Source: CAZRIP01 sp964600165 (GTDB lineage Bacteria > Elusimicrobiota > Elusimicrobia > UBA1565 > UBA9628). Taken from it: a stretch of 7,726 bases of DNA. The notes beneath the pieces are model-generated. The model was not told the origin of the DNA. It saw only the letters and a program-made list of their open reading frames with translations, and ran no database searches. Of this stretch, positions 1-5,587 are shown in pieces. The stretch lies in NCBI GenBank assembly GCA_964600165.1, contig CAZRIP010000142.1:1-7726 (forward strand). The letters run 5' to 3'. Made by a program: the position numbers and the translations under genes. Each line of letters begins with the position of its first letter. Within the stretch, counting starts at the first letter, position 1.

Positions 1-917
1 AGCCCCAAGATCCGCGCGACGAGCGGGATCGCCTCGCCCTTGATCTTATCCGGGTAGCCGGTCCCGTCGAATCGCTCGTGATGGTTCTGTATGATCGGCA
101 GCGCGCCCTCGACGAGACGGATGCCCTCGAGCATGTGCACCGACATCGTCGGATGCAGCTCCTCGGCGGCCTTGACGATGCCCATCTCGGAGAGCATCGC
201 CGGATTGTTGAAGGCGACGTAGCCGAGGTCGTGGAGCAGCCCCGCGTAATAAAGCATACGGTAGTCGTAATCGACGAGACCCATCGCCCGGCCGATCGCG
301 CAGGCGAGTTTGGCCGCGCGGTTGGGATGCCCGTCCATCGCCGGCTTCGCCGTCTCGATCACCGAGCCGAGGAGCTCGAGGACGTGCGAGAAGAAGTTCT
401 TCTGGTCCTGCATCACCCGCGTGTTGGTGATCGCCACCGACGCCAAGCTCGCCAGCGACTGCAAAAGCGAGACGTCCTCCGGTGAGTAGGTGCCGGTCTT
501 CTTGTTGAGCACCTCGACGACGCCGACGAGCTCGCCGCGGTAGGTCATCGGCACGCACAAGAGCGAGCGCGTGACGAAGCCGGACGCCTTGTCGAACTTG
601 CCGGCGAATCGAGGATCTGTTTTCGTGTCGTTGACGACCTCGGGCTTCTGGTGCAAAGCCACCCACCCGGCGATGCCCTGGCCGAGCGGCAGCGTCATCG
701 TCCGCAGCGCCTTGGCCTTTTCGCCGGACGCGACCTTGAAGAACAGGCTCTTCTTGTCGTCGGTGACGAGCATCGTCGCGCTCGCCTCGGAATCGAGCAA
801 TTTTTCCGCCGCCGCGCCGATCTTGACGAGCAAGAAATCCAGGTCGAGCGCCGTGTTGAGCGAGTTGGCGATCTCGAAGAGCTCGAGCGCCGTCGACTCA
901 TTGAGCGCCGTCTTCAC
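1..917 (-). CDS. GAF domain plus HD-GYP domain protein, probable cyclic-di-GMP phosphodiesterase (C-terminus cut by window edge)
   Basis: About 305 residues are visible and the 3' end lies outside the window. Residues about 10-170 form a GAF sensor domain, with the typical GQGIAGWVALHQKPEVVND stretch at 79-97 and a central FVTRSLLCVPM segment. Residues about 175-305 are an HD-GYP domain: GHPNR at 196-200, LLHDLG at 227-232, a conserved histidine at 255, and HHERFDGTGYP at 279-289. This family hydrolyses cyclic-di-GMP in the cytoplasm using a metal centre; the visible His/Asp ligands (H196, H229, D230, H255, H279, H280) are all present. The lysine usual after HDxG is a tyrosine here (Y233). 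The start is GTG at 917-915, overlapping the stop of the upstream ATPase gene as GTGA and preceded by a strong GGAGG. The GAF ligand cannot be told from sequence. Domain assignment is firm; enzymatic activity is inferred. Confidence 0.92.
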   Translation of the reverse strand, partial: MKTALNESTALELFEIANSLNTALDLDFLLVKIGAAAEKLLDSEASATMLVTDDKKSLFFKVASGEKAKALRTMTLPLGQGIAGWVALHQKPEVVNDTKTDPRFAGKFDKASGFVTRSLLCVPMTYRGELVGVVEVLNKKTGTYSPEDVSLLQSLASLASVAITNTRVMQDQKNFFSHVLELLGSVIETAKPAMDGHPNRAAKLACAIGRAMGLVDYDYRMLYYAGLLHDLGYVAFNNPAMLSEMGIVKAAEELHPTMSVHMLEGIRLVEGALPIIQNHHERFDGTGYPDKIKGEAIPLVARILG

Positions 918-2734
918 TCGGTGCCTCCGAGGACTTCGCGCACGGTCGTCATGCCCGTCTTGACCTTCTCCAGGCCGTCCTGGATGATCGTGCGCATGCC
1001 GAGCTTTACCGCCGCCGTGCGGATCATGTCGGCCGCCGTCGTCTGCAGCATGAAGCTGCGCAGCTCCTCGTTCAAGACCATCAGCTCGTGCATGCCCATG
1101 CGGCCGCGATAGCCTTGGCTGTTGCAATTAGGGCAGCCCTTGGGCTGGAAGAATTTCTGTCCCGGAGGGAGCTCGACCTTGTTTTCCTTGAAGACCTTGA
1201 TCTCGTCCGCGGTCGGGTCGCGCTCCTCTTTACAGTCCGGGCACAAGCGCCGCGAGAGACGCTGGGCGAGCACGGCCTTCATGGTGGCGACGACCATGAA
1301 CTCCGGGATGTGCATGTCGATCAAGCGCGAGATCGAGGACGGCGCGTCGTTGGTGTGGATCGTCGAGAACACGAGATGGCCCGTCATGGCGGCTTCCATG
1401 GCGATATGAGCGGTTTCGGTGTCGCGGATTTCGCCGACCATGATGACGTCCGGGTCCAAGCGCAGGAACGATCTCAGGGCCGTCGCGAAGTCGAACTTCT
1501 TGTCCTCGCCGAGCTTCAAATCGGGGTTGACCGGGACCTGCACGATGCCGTCGAGGTTGTACTCGACGGGGTTTTCGGCGGTCAGGATCTTGATGTCCGG
1601 CCGGTTGACGTAGTTGAGCGCGCCGTAGAGAGTCGTGGATTTTCCCGACCCCGTGGGGCCGCAGACGAGGATCAGGCCGAAGTTCTTCTTGCCGCCGATG
1701 CCCTTCAAGAGGCCGAGGAACTTGTCTTGGGTGTCCTGCATGAAGCCCATCTTCGTGATGTCGACCTGAACGGATTTACGATCCAAAATACGCATGACGC
1801 ACGATTCGCCGTAGACGGTCGGCACCATCTCGACGCGGAACTCGAGCGGGTTGCCTTGGTTGAGCACCTGGATGCGGCCCGACTGCGGGATGCGCCGCTC
1901 CGTGATGTTCATCGAGTTCGTCATGATCTTGATCTTGGCCGCGAGCGCGAAGCGGTACGGCCAAGGGATCTGGAACGGGCCCGCGCGCAGCACGCCGTCG
2001 CAGCGGAAGCGCAGCAGCACGCGCGAGTTTTTCCCGTTCGGGTCCTCGAAGGGCTCGATGTGAATGTCCGAGGCCTTCGCCTTGATCGCGGCCAGGATGA
2101 TGGCGTTGACCATCTTCTCGACTTCCGGCGCCGAGGCGTCGACCTTCGTGATGTCGGAGGCTCTGGGGCCCCCGTCCTTGACGACCTCGAGGCCCTTCAT
2201 GCCCTTCTCGTCGGGGCGCCAGTCCTCGAGGAACGTCTTTTTCTGCTCGGCTTCGTCTTGCTTGATCTTCTGGATCAGCGCGCCGCCGCCCTTGCCGTAG
2301 GCGAGATCGATGTTTCGAATGATCTCCGGGGGCAAGGCGAGCAGGGGCTTGATGTCGAGGCCGGTGCGCGTCTGGAGGTCTTCGATCGTGAAGAGGTCCT
2401 GCGGGTCCGCCATCGCGACGGAAAGAGTATTCTCTTCCTTGGCGTAGGGAAGGATGTGGCTGCGGCGCGCCATCTGCTCCGGGATGATCTTGACCGTGGC
2501 GGCGTCGATGTCGGCGCCTTCCAAGTCGGCCACCTCGACCTTCCACTCGTCGGCGAGCAGCTGCAGGAGCGCCTTGGGCTCCATGAGCTTCTGCTCGAGG
2601 ATCACGCTCTGGATCGGCCGCGCCGAGGTGTTGGCCTCGGCCTCGACCATGTTGAGCTTGTCCTCGTCGATCGGCTTGCGCTCCTGGAGGATCTCCAGGA
2701 CCGTTTTGTGCCGCTGGACGCCTTTAACCGCCAT
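914..2734 (-). CDS. gspE/pilB: GspE/PilB-type secretion or pilus assembly ATPase
   Basis: This 606-residue protein is the hexameric cytoplasmic motor that powers type IV pilus extension or type II secretion. Residues about 40-145 are a T2SSE_N/MshEN-like N-domain ending in the typical SVAMADPQDLF stretch (105-115). A charged linker (about 150-200) follows, then the N2 domain (ASDIHIEP 221-228). The RecA-like core has Walker A GPTGSGKST (359-367), an Asp box TAENPVEY (385-392), Walker B IMVGEIRD (431-438) and a His box STIHTND (457-463). Four cysteines (C498, C501, C534, C537) form the zinc site of this family. About six extra residues lie between the Asp box and Walker B compared with typical members (around 407-413). 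The start at 2734 is the only usable one after an in-frame TAA at 2758-2756, and it overlaps the mutase gene by 11 nt. Whether it serves pili or secretion cannot be told without the rest of the machine. The adjoining HD-GYP gene suggests cyclic-di-GMP control. Confidence 0.96.
   Translation of the reverse strand: MAVKGVQRHKTVLEILQERKPIDEDKLNMVEAEANTSARPIQSVILEQKLMEPKALLQLLADEWKVEVADLEGADIDAATVKIIPEQMARRSHILPYAKEENTLSVAMADPQDLFTIEDLQTRTGLDIKPLLALPPEIIRNIDLAYGKGGGALIQKIKQDEAEQKKTFLEDWRPDEKGMKGLEVVKDGGPRASDITKVDASAPEVEKMVNAIILAAIKAKASDIHIEPFEDPNGKNSRVLLRFRCDGVLRAGPFQIPWPYRFALAAKIKIMTNSMNITERRIPQSGRIQVLNQGNPLEFRVEMVPTVYGESCVMRILDRKSVQVDITKMGFMQDTQDKFLGLLKGIGGKKNFGLILVCGPTGSGKSTTLYGALNYVNRPDIKILTAENPVEYNLDGIVQVPVNPDLKLGEDKKFDFATALRSFLRLDPDVIMVGEIRDTETAHIAMEAAMTGHLVFSTIHTNDAPSSISRLIDMHIPEFMVVATMKAVLAQRLSRRLCPDCKEERDPTADEIKVFKENKVELPPGQKFFQPKGCPNCNSQGYRGRMGMHELMVLNEELRSFMLQTTAADMIRTAAVKLGMRTIIQDGLEKVKTGMTTVREVLGGTE
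924..928 (-). promoter_or_regulatory. Shine-Dalgarno site for the GAF/HD-GYP gene
   Basis: On the minus strand GGAGG lies 6 nt before the GTG at 917 and inside the last codons of the ATPase gene. It decides the GTG as the start and supports coupled translation across the GTGA overlap. Confidence 0.8.
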
Positions 2735-4277
2735 GGTACTCGGTGAAAACCTCCCTTAATACGGCGCAGACCTCACCAAGGGTAGCTGACGATTCCAATG
2801 ACGTCAAGACGTGCGGGAACAAATTCTCGCCGCTCTTCGCGGCCTCCTTCAAAGAACGCAAATCGACTTTCTTCCTCTTGCCCCGGAACTGCGCCAGCCG
2901 CTTGACCTGGTCCGCCTCGAGCTTGGGGGAGATCTTGAGCGTGCGAGAGGAAGAACGGGTCTCGTCCACTTGCAGCGTATTCACTCCGACTATTTTCCGT
3001 TTCCCGGACTCTATATCCTGCTGGTACTTGTAGGCCGACTCTTGGATCTCGCCTTGCGGCACGCCTTGCTCGATGAGCTTGAGCATGCCCCCTTTTGCCC
3101 GGATCTCCTTGAGCTTCGCCCAGATCCGTCCTTCGAGCTGGGAAGTGAGGGCCTCGATCGCGTAGGAGCCGCCCGCGGGATCCACCGTATCCGCCACGCC
3201 CGTCTCATTGGCCAGGATCTGCTGCGTGCGCAGCGCGACTTGGGCCGACTCTTCGCTCGGCAACGCGAGCGCCTCGTCGAAGGAGTTCGTGTGCAGCGAC
3301 TGGCAGCCGCCCAGGACGGCGGCCAGGGCCTGCAGCGCGACGCGCGCGACGTTGTTGTGCGGCTGCTGGCTCGTCAATGTGGATCCGCAAGTTTGGACGT
3401 GGAACCGCAGGAGATGGCTCTTGGGGTCCCTCGCGCCGTAATCTTCCTTCATGATCCTCGCCCAGACGCGGCGCGCGGCGCGGAACTTCGCGATCTCCTC
3501 GAGGAAATGGTTGTGGCAGCCGAAGAAGAACGCGAGCCGCGGCGCCATCTGGTCGATGCCGACGCCTCTCGTCAGAAGTTCTTTTATGTAAACCTCGGCG
3601 TTCGCGAACGTGAACGCGATCTCCTGCACGGCGTCGGAACCCGCCTCGCGGATGTGGTAGCCCGAGATCGAGATCGGGTTGAACTGGGGGCAATTCTTGA
3701 ACGACCACTCCATGGTGTCGGCCGCCAATCTCAGAGAGGGCGCGGCCGGATAGATGTAGGTGCCGCGCGCCATGAACTCTTTTAAGATGTCGTTTTGCAG
3801 CGTGCCGCGCAGCGCGGCCGGGGCGATGCCCCTTTTCTTCGCGACGGCGACGTAGAAGGCGAGCAGCAAGGGCGCCGTGGCGTTGATCGTCAGCGAGGTG
3901 GAGACCTCGTCGAGCGGGATGCCGTCGAAGAGCTGCTCCATGTCGGCGACGGTGCCGACGTGCACGCCGACGCGGCCGACCTCGCCCTTGGCCCGCGCGT
4001 CGTCGGCATCGAGGCCCATCTGCGTCGGCAGGTCGAACGCCGTGGACAACCCGGTCTGGCCCTGCTCGAGCAAGAAGCGGAAGCGCGCGTTGGTCTGCTT
4101 GGCCGTGCCGAAGCCCGCGTACTGGCGCATCGTCCACAGGCGCCCGCGGTACATCGTCTTCTGGATGCCGCGCGTGTACGGGTACTCTCCCGCGCGCTCC
4201 GCCGGGAGGCTTTGCGGGCCGTAGAAGCGCTCCAGCGTCACGCCCGACGGAGTGGTGAAATCGTTCTCGCCGCTCAT
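2724..4277 (-). CDS. mcmA1: Methylmalonyl-CoA mutase large (catalytic) subunit, without B12-binding domain
   Basis: A 517-residue acyl-CoA mutase catalytic subunit. The family interconverts (R)-methylmalonyl-CoA and succinyl-CoA by a B12 radical mechanism, in propionate and branched-chain or odd-chain catabolism, or in reverse. The TIM-barrel region carries TMRQYAGFGTAK (49-60), GQTGLSTAFDLPTQMG (73-88), GTLQNDILKEFMARGTYIYP (158-177), the ISGYHIREAGS stretch with the conserved His208, and SLHTNSFDEALALP (327-340). Y53 and R171 fall where methylmalonyl-CoA mutases have the Tyr/Arg pair that holds the substrate carboxylate; isobutyryl- and hydroxyisobutyryl-CoA mutases have other residues there. 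That comparison is from memory. The chain ends without the roughly 130-residue cobalamin domain, so a separate small subunit must exist elsewhere; neither it nor a MeaB chaperone is in the window. ATG at 4277 overlaps the DUF192 stop as ATGA and has GGAG 5 nt upstream. Confidence 0.93.
   Translation of the reverse strand: MSGENDFTTPSGVTLERFYGPQSLPAERAGEYPYTRGIQKTMYRGRLWTMRQYAGFGTAKQTNARFRFLLEQGQTGLSTAFDLPTQMGLDADDARAKGEVGRVGVHVGTVADMEQLFDGIPLDEVSTSLTINATAPLLLAFYVAVAKKRGIAPAALRGTLQNDILKEFMARGTYIYPAAPSLRLAADTMEWSFKNCPQFNPISISGYHIREAGSDAVQEIAFTFANAEVYIKELLTRGVGIDQMAPRLAFFFGCHNHFLEEIAKFRAARRVWARIMKEDYGARDPKSHLLRFHVQTCGSTLTSQQPHNNVARVALQALAAVLGGCQSLHTNSFDEALALPSEESAQVALRTQQILANETGVADTVDPAGGSYAIEALTSQLEGRIWAKLKEIRAKGGMLKLIEQGVPQGEIQESAYKYQQDIESGKRKIVGVNTLQVDETRSSSRTLKISPKLEADQVKRLAQFRGKRKKVDLRSLKEAAKSGENLFPHVLTSLESSATLGEVCAVLREVFTEYHGG
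2750..2755 (-). promoter_or_regulatory. Possible Shine-Dalgarno site for the ATPase gene, unusually distant
   Basis: GGGAGG on the minus strand lies 15 nt before the ATG at 2734, further than the usual 5-10 nt. It is inside the end of the mutase gene. Initiation probably relies on ribosomes finishing the mutase 11 nt downstream of the new start. Confidence 0.4.
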
Positions 4278-4612
4278 GCGATCTCCAGCACGTCGCCTTT
4301 CTTGACCGAGCCCTTCAGCGCTCCGCCCGCGAGCTCGAGCACGCTGTGCGCGCGCAGCACCCAGGGCGACAGGCGCCACGGCTTGATGTTTTCGATCACG
4401 CGCGCCACTTCGAGCCTCTTATTCAGGAATACCACGTCGATCGCGAACTTCATGAAAAACGTGTGGATCATCGGGCAGGGCACGATCCAGAGGCCCTCGT
4501 CGTCGGCCATCGACGCGCGGCCGAGAAGTCCCTTATTGCGGGCCGGCGCCGTGTCGGCGAGCTCGACGCGCGCCGCCACGGTCTTGCCGGTCGTCTTGTT
4601 GACCGCCACCAC
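4274..4612 (-). CDS. DUF192 family protein
   Basis: A small protein of about 112 residues that matches the DUF192 fold from end to end: ARNKGLLGR (24-32), DDEGLWIVP (37-45), the HTFFMKFAIDVVFLN segment (50-64), VLELAGGALK (91-100) and VKKGDVLEI (103-111). The biochemical role of the family is not established. Many members are exported, but this one has no signal peptide or membrane segment and looks cytoplasmic. The start is GTG at 4612, or the next codon, also GTG. An in-frame TAG at 4624-4622 (the stop of the toxin gene) prevents a longer protein. No Shine-Dalgarno sequence is visible, so translation may depend on ribosomes ending at the toxin stop 9 nt upstream. It overlaps the mutase gene by ATGA. 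Confidence 0.85.
   Translation of the reverse strand: MVAVNKTTGKTVAARVELADTAPARNKGLLGRASMADDEGLWIVPCPMIHTFFMKFAIDVVFLNKRLEVARVIENIKPWRLSPWVLRAHSVLELAGGALKGSVKKGDVLEIA
4283..4286 (-). promoter_or_regulatory. Shine-Dalgarno site for the mutase gene
   Basis: GGAG on the minus strand lies 5 nt before the ATG at 4277, inside the last codons of the DUF192 gene. It fixes this start over in-frame codons further upstream, which would lie inside DUF192. Confidence 0.7.
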
Positions 4613-4621
4613 GGCGATAGT

Positions 4622-5047
4622 CTACAAATTAGCGACGCCGCGCACGTCAAAGCCGAGGGCGCGCGCGGCGATGCCGAGCTGGCGGTCGTGGGTGAGAAAG
4701 ACGAGCTCGCCCTCGATCTCATCTTCCTTCAGCAGAGCGGTTGCGAGATGAATGGCGTCGAGCGCCCCGATGACGGTCGGATACGACTGAGACGCCTTTT
4801 CAAGCACCTCGGCCGTGACCGCCATGCGCTCGGCGGCGCTCAAAATGAACTTGAGCTCGGCGCGTTTGGCCGAGATCTCCACGTCGTCGAAGGCTCCCTC
4901 GAGACGATAGCGATCGAGGGTCCGCAGAGCTTCGACGCGCGTCAAATCGCTCGTGAAGGCCTGCCCCCATTGCCCCCACTCCTTGAGCGCCGGCTGCCGG
5001 ACGACGATTCTTTGGACGAGGGCGGACGTTTCGAGATAGACGTTCAT
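4622..5047 (-). CDS. vapC: PIN-domain toxin of a type II toxin-antitoxin pair (VapC-like)
   Basis: A 141-residue PIN-domain protein. PIN toxins are Mg/Mn-dependent ribonucleases that cut tRNA or other RNA when their antitoxin is degraded. The order of motifs is right: VYLETSALV (3-11), RVEALRT (37-43), GALDAIHLATAL (94-105) and FLTHDRQLGIAA (117-128). The acidic residues expected at the metal site are E6, E39, D97 and D121; the first is glutamate rather than the usual aspartate. The ATG at 5047 overlaps the antitoxin stop as ATGA, with a weak AAGGG 5 nt upstream. The antitoxin-then-toxin order and coupled translation are typical of the class. RNA target is unknown. The partner being Phd/YefM-like is common for PIN toxins. 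Confidence 0.9.
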   Translation of the reverse strand: MNVYLETSALVQRIVVRQPALKEWGQWGQAFTSDLTRVEALRTLDRYRLEGAFDDVEISAKRAELKFILSAAERMAVTAEVLEKASQSYPTVIGALDAIHLATALLKEDEIEGELVFLTHDRQLGIAARALGFDVRGVANL

Positions 5048-5304
5048 TCGCGCCCTTCGCGGATGACCCTGACGACTTCATCGACGGAGAGCGCATGCCT
5101 GAGCGGAGAGATCTTCATCTCGCGCAGTTCCTTCGCAGTGCGCGTGGCGGGCTGAGTCACGAGCATCGGCTTTTTCGCGCGGATCGGCTCGAGACGGGCC
5201 ACCGGCGTCGTGCGGTCCATCACGACGACCTCATGTCCCTTCTTGACCTCGCTGAGATAGTAGCTGAGCTTGGCTTTGAGCGTGGCGATGTTCACCGTGA
5301 TCAT
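5044..5304 (-). CDS. Phd/YefM-type antitoxin
   Basis: An 86-residue antitoxin predicted to neutralise the PIN toxin and repress its own promoter. Residues 1-41 match the DNA-binding half of the Phd/YefM family: ITVNIATLKAKLSYYLSEV (2-20), KKGHEVVVMDR (21-31) and TPVARLEPI (33-41). The remaining charged tail (about 45-86) would be the toxin-binding, protease-sensitive part. I chose ATG 5304 rather than the in-frame ATG at 5331. The family begins close to this point, and the nine extra residues would be encoded by the promoter and operator DNA itself. There is no Shine-Dalgarno site; the predicted transcription start falls on this ATG, so the message is probably leaderless. Confidence 0.88.
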   Translation of the reverse strand: MITVNIATLKAKLSYYLSEVKKGHEVVVMDRTTPVARLEPIRAKKPMLVTQPATRTAKELREMKISPLRHALSVDEVVRVIREGRE

Positions 5305-5331
5305 GACTATATGATAGTCATGACTAGTCAT
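5302..5331 (-). promoter_or_regulatory. Two adjacent inverted repeats overlapping the TA promoter, probable antitoxin operators
   Basis: The first repeat is the perfect palindrome ATGACTAGTCAT (5331-5320), lying in the spacer between -35 and -10. The second has perfect 9-nt arms, CATGACTAT (5322-5314) and ATAGTCATG (5310-5302), around a 3-nt centre, and it covers the -10 and the start codon. Both share the half-site ATGACT/AGTCAT, giving four half-sites in 30 bp. Binding at either would block RNA polymerase, as expected for Phd/YefM conditional autorepression. Function is inferred. Confidence 0.7.
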
Positions 5332-5339
5332 CTTGTCAA
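5304..5339 (-). promoter_or_regulatory. Sigma70-type promoter of the toxin-antitoxin operon, probably giving a leaderless transcript
   Basis: On the minus strand a perfect -35 TTGACA (5339-5334) is followed after exactly 17 nt by TATCAT (5316-5311), five of six bases of the -10 consensus. The expected start of transcription, 6-7 nt past the -10, coincides with the A of the antitoxin ATG at 5304. It may drive the whole chain down to the HD-GYP gene, as no other clear promoter was seen in the short or negative spacings between those genes. Confidence 0.75.
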
Positions 5340-5349
5340 GGCCGGCCTC

Positions 5350-5421
5350 AAAAAGACCATGAAAGGCCCGCTGAGATTTCAGCGCGATTTGGGGGGGCGC
5401 TTCAAAAGACCATCAGAGGCC
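5350..5421. repeat. Imperfect 18-bp direct repeat, two copies 53 bp apart
   Basis: AAAAGACCATGAAAGGCC at 5351-5368 and AAAAGACCATCAGAGGCC at 5404-5421 match at 16 of 18 positions, with start points 53 bp apart (close to five helical turns). They lie in the intergenic space between the TA promoter and the 48-residue plus-strand gene. They could be binding sites for a regulator of that gene, a small duplication, or chance. No other function is visible in this 136-bp gap. Confidence 0.4.
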
Positions 5422-5440
5422 GCGGGGTATCCTCAAGTGA

Positions 5441-5587
5441 ATGAAGAACAAACGCCGCAAGACCCGCACGCTGCAGAGAATTTCGCTGGCCGAGCTCTCG
5501 GCCCAGTTGGAATCCCCCCACGTCGCGCGCTGGCTCAAGGCGAGCCGCGCCAAGAAGACGCCGCCGGTCGTCGTGAAGGACGGCTAG
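5441..5587 (+). CDS. Small basic hypothetical protein (48 residues)
   Basis: I do not recognise this protein. It begins MKNKRRKTRTLQRISLAEL and ends PPVVVKDG. It is strongly basic (many Lys and Arg at the N-terminus and around 33-39) with a short possible helix near 14-37, and has no cysteine, signal peptide or membrane segment. A nucleic-acid-binding role is possible but unproven. About 43 of its 47 sense codons after the start end in G or C, matching the real genes nearby and supporting coding. An in-frame TGA directly precedes the ATG, so it cannot start earlier. No Shine-Dalgarno site is visible; TATCCT at 5428-5433 could be a -10 for a near-leaderless message, but no good -35 is seen. 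It converges on the protease gene and their stop codons overlap in CTAG (5584-5587). Confidence 0.55.
   Translation: MKNKRRKTRTLQRISLAELSAQLESPHVARWLKASRAKKTPPVVVKDG

Noticed and set aside
1088..2746. Long open frame on the plus strand opposite the ATPase gene
   Set aside because: It is antisense to a gene with complete, ordered GspE/PilB motifs. Its translation is low in complexity and rich in Arg, Asp, Leu and Val, as expected of a GC-rich shadow frame.
2811..3785. Plus-strand open frame opposite the mutase gene
   Set aside because: Antisense to the clearly conserved mutase; no recognisable motif and shadow-like composition.
4278..4379. Upstream in-frame extension of the mutase by 34 residues
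   Set aside because: It would lie inside the DUF192 gene, has an Arg-rich non-conserved sequence, and the ATG at 4277 has its own ribosome site and an ATGA overlap.
4274..5047. PIN-DUF192 fusion split by a nonsense mutation, since both are in the same frame separated by TAG
   Set aside because: Both proteins are full length for their families and are unrelated; no known fusion supports it. The shared frame is a one-in-three coincidence.
5305..5331. Earlier antitoxin start at ATG 5331
   Set aside because: The nine extra codons are the operator and -10 DNA, and the family's conserved N-terminus begins at the ATG at 5304.
5391..5397. Run of seven G after TTT as a terminator or structural signal
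   Set aside because: No convincing stem with a following T-run on either strand; a plain homopolymer in GC-rich DNA.
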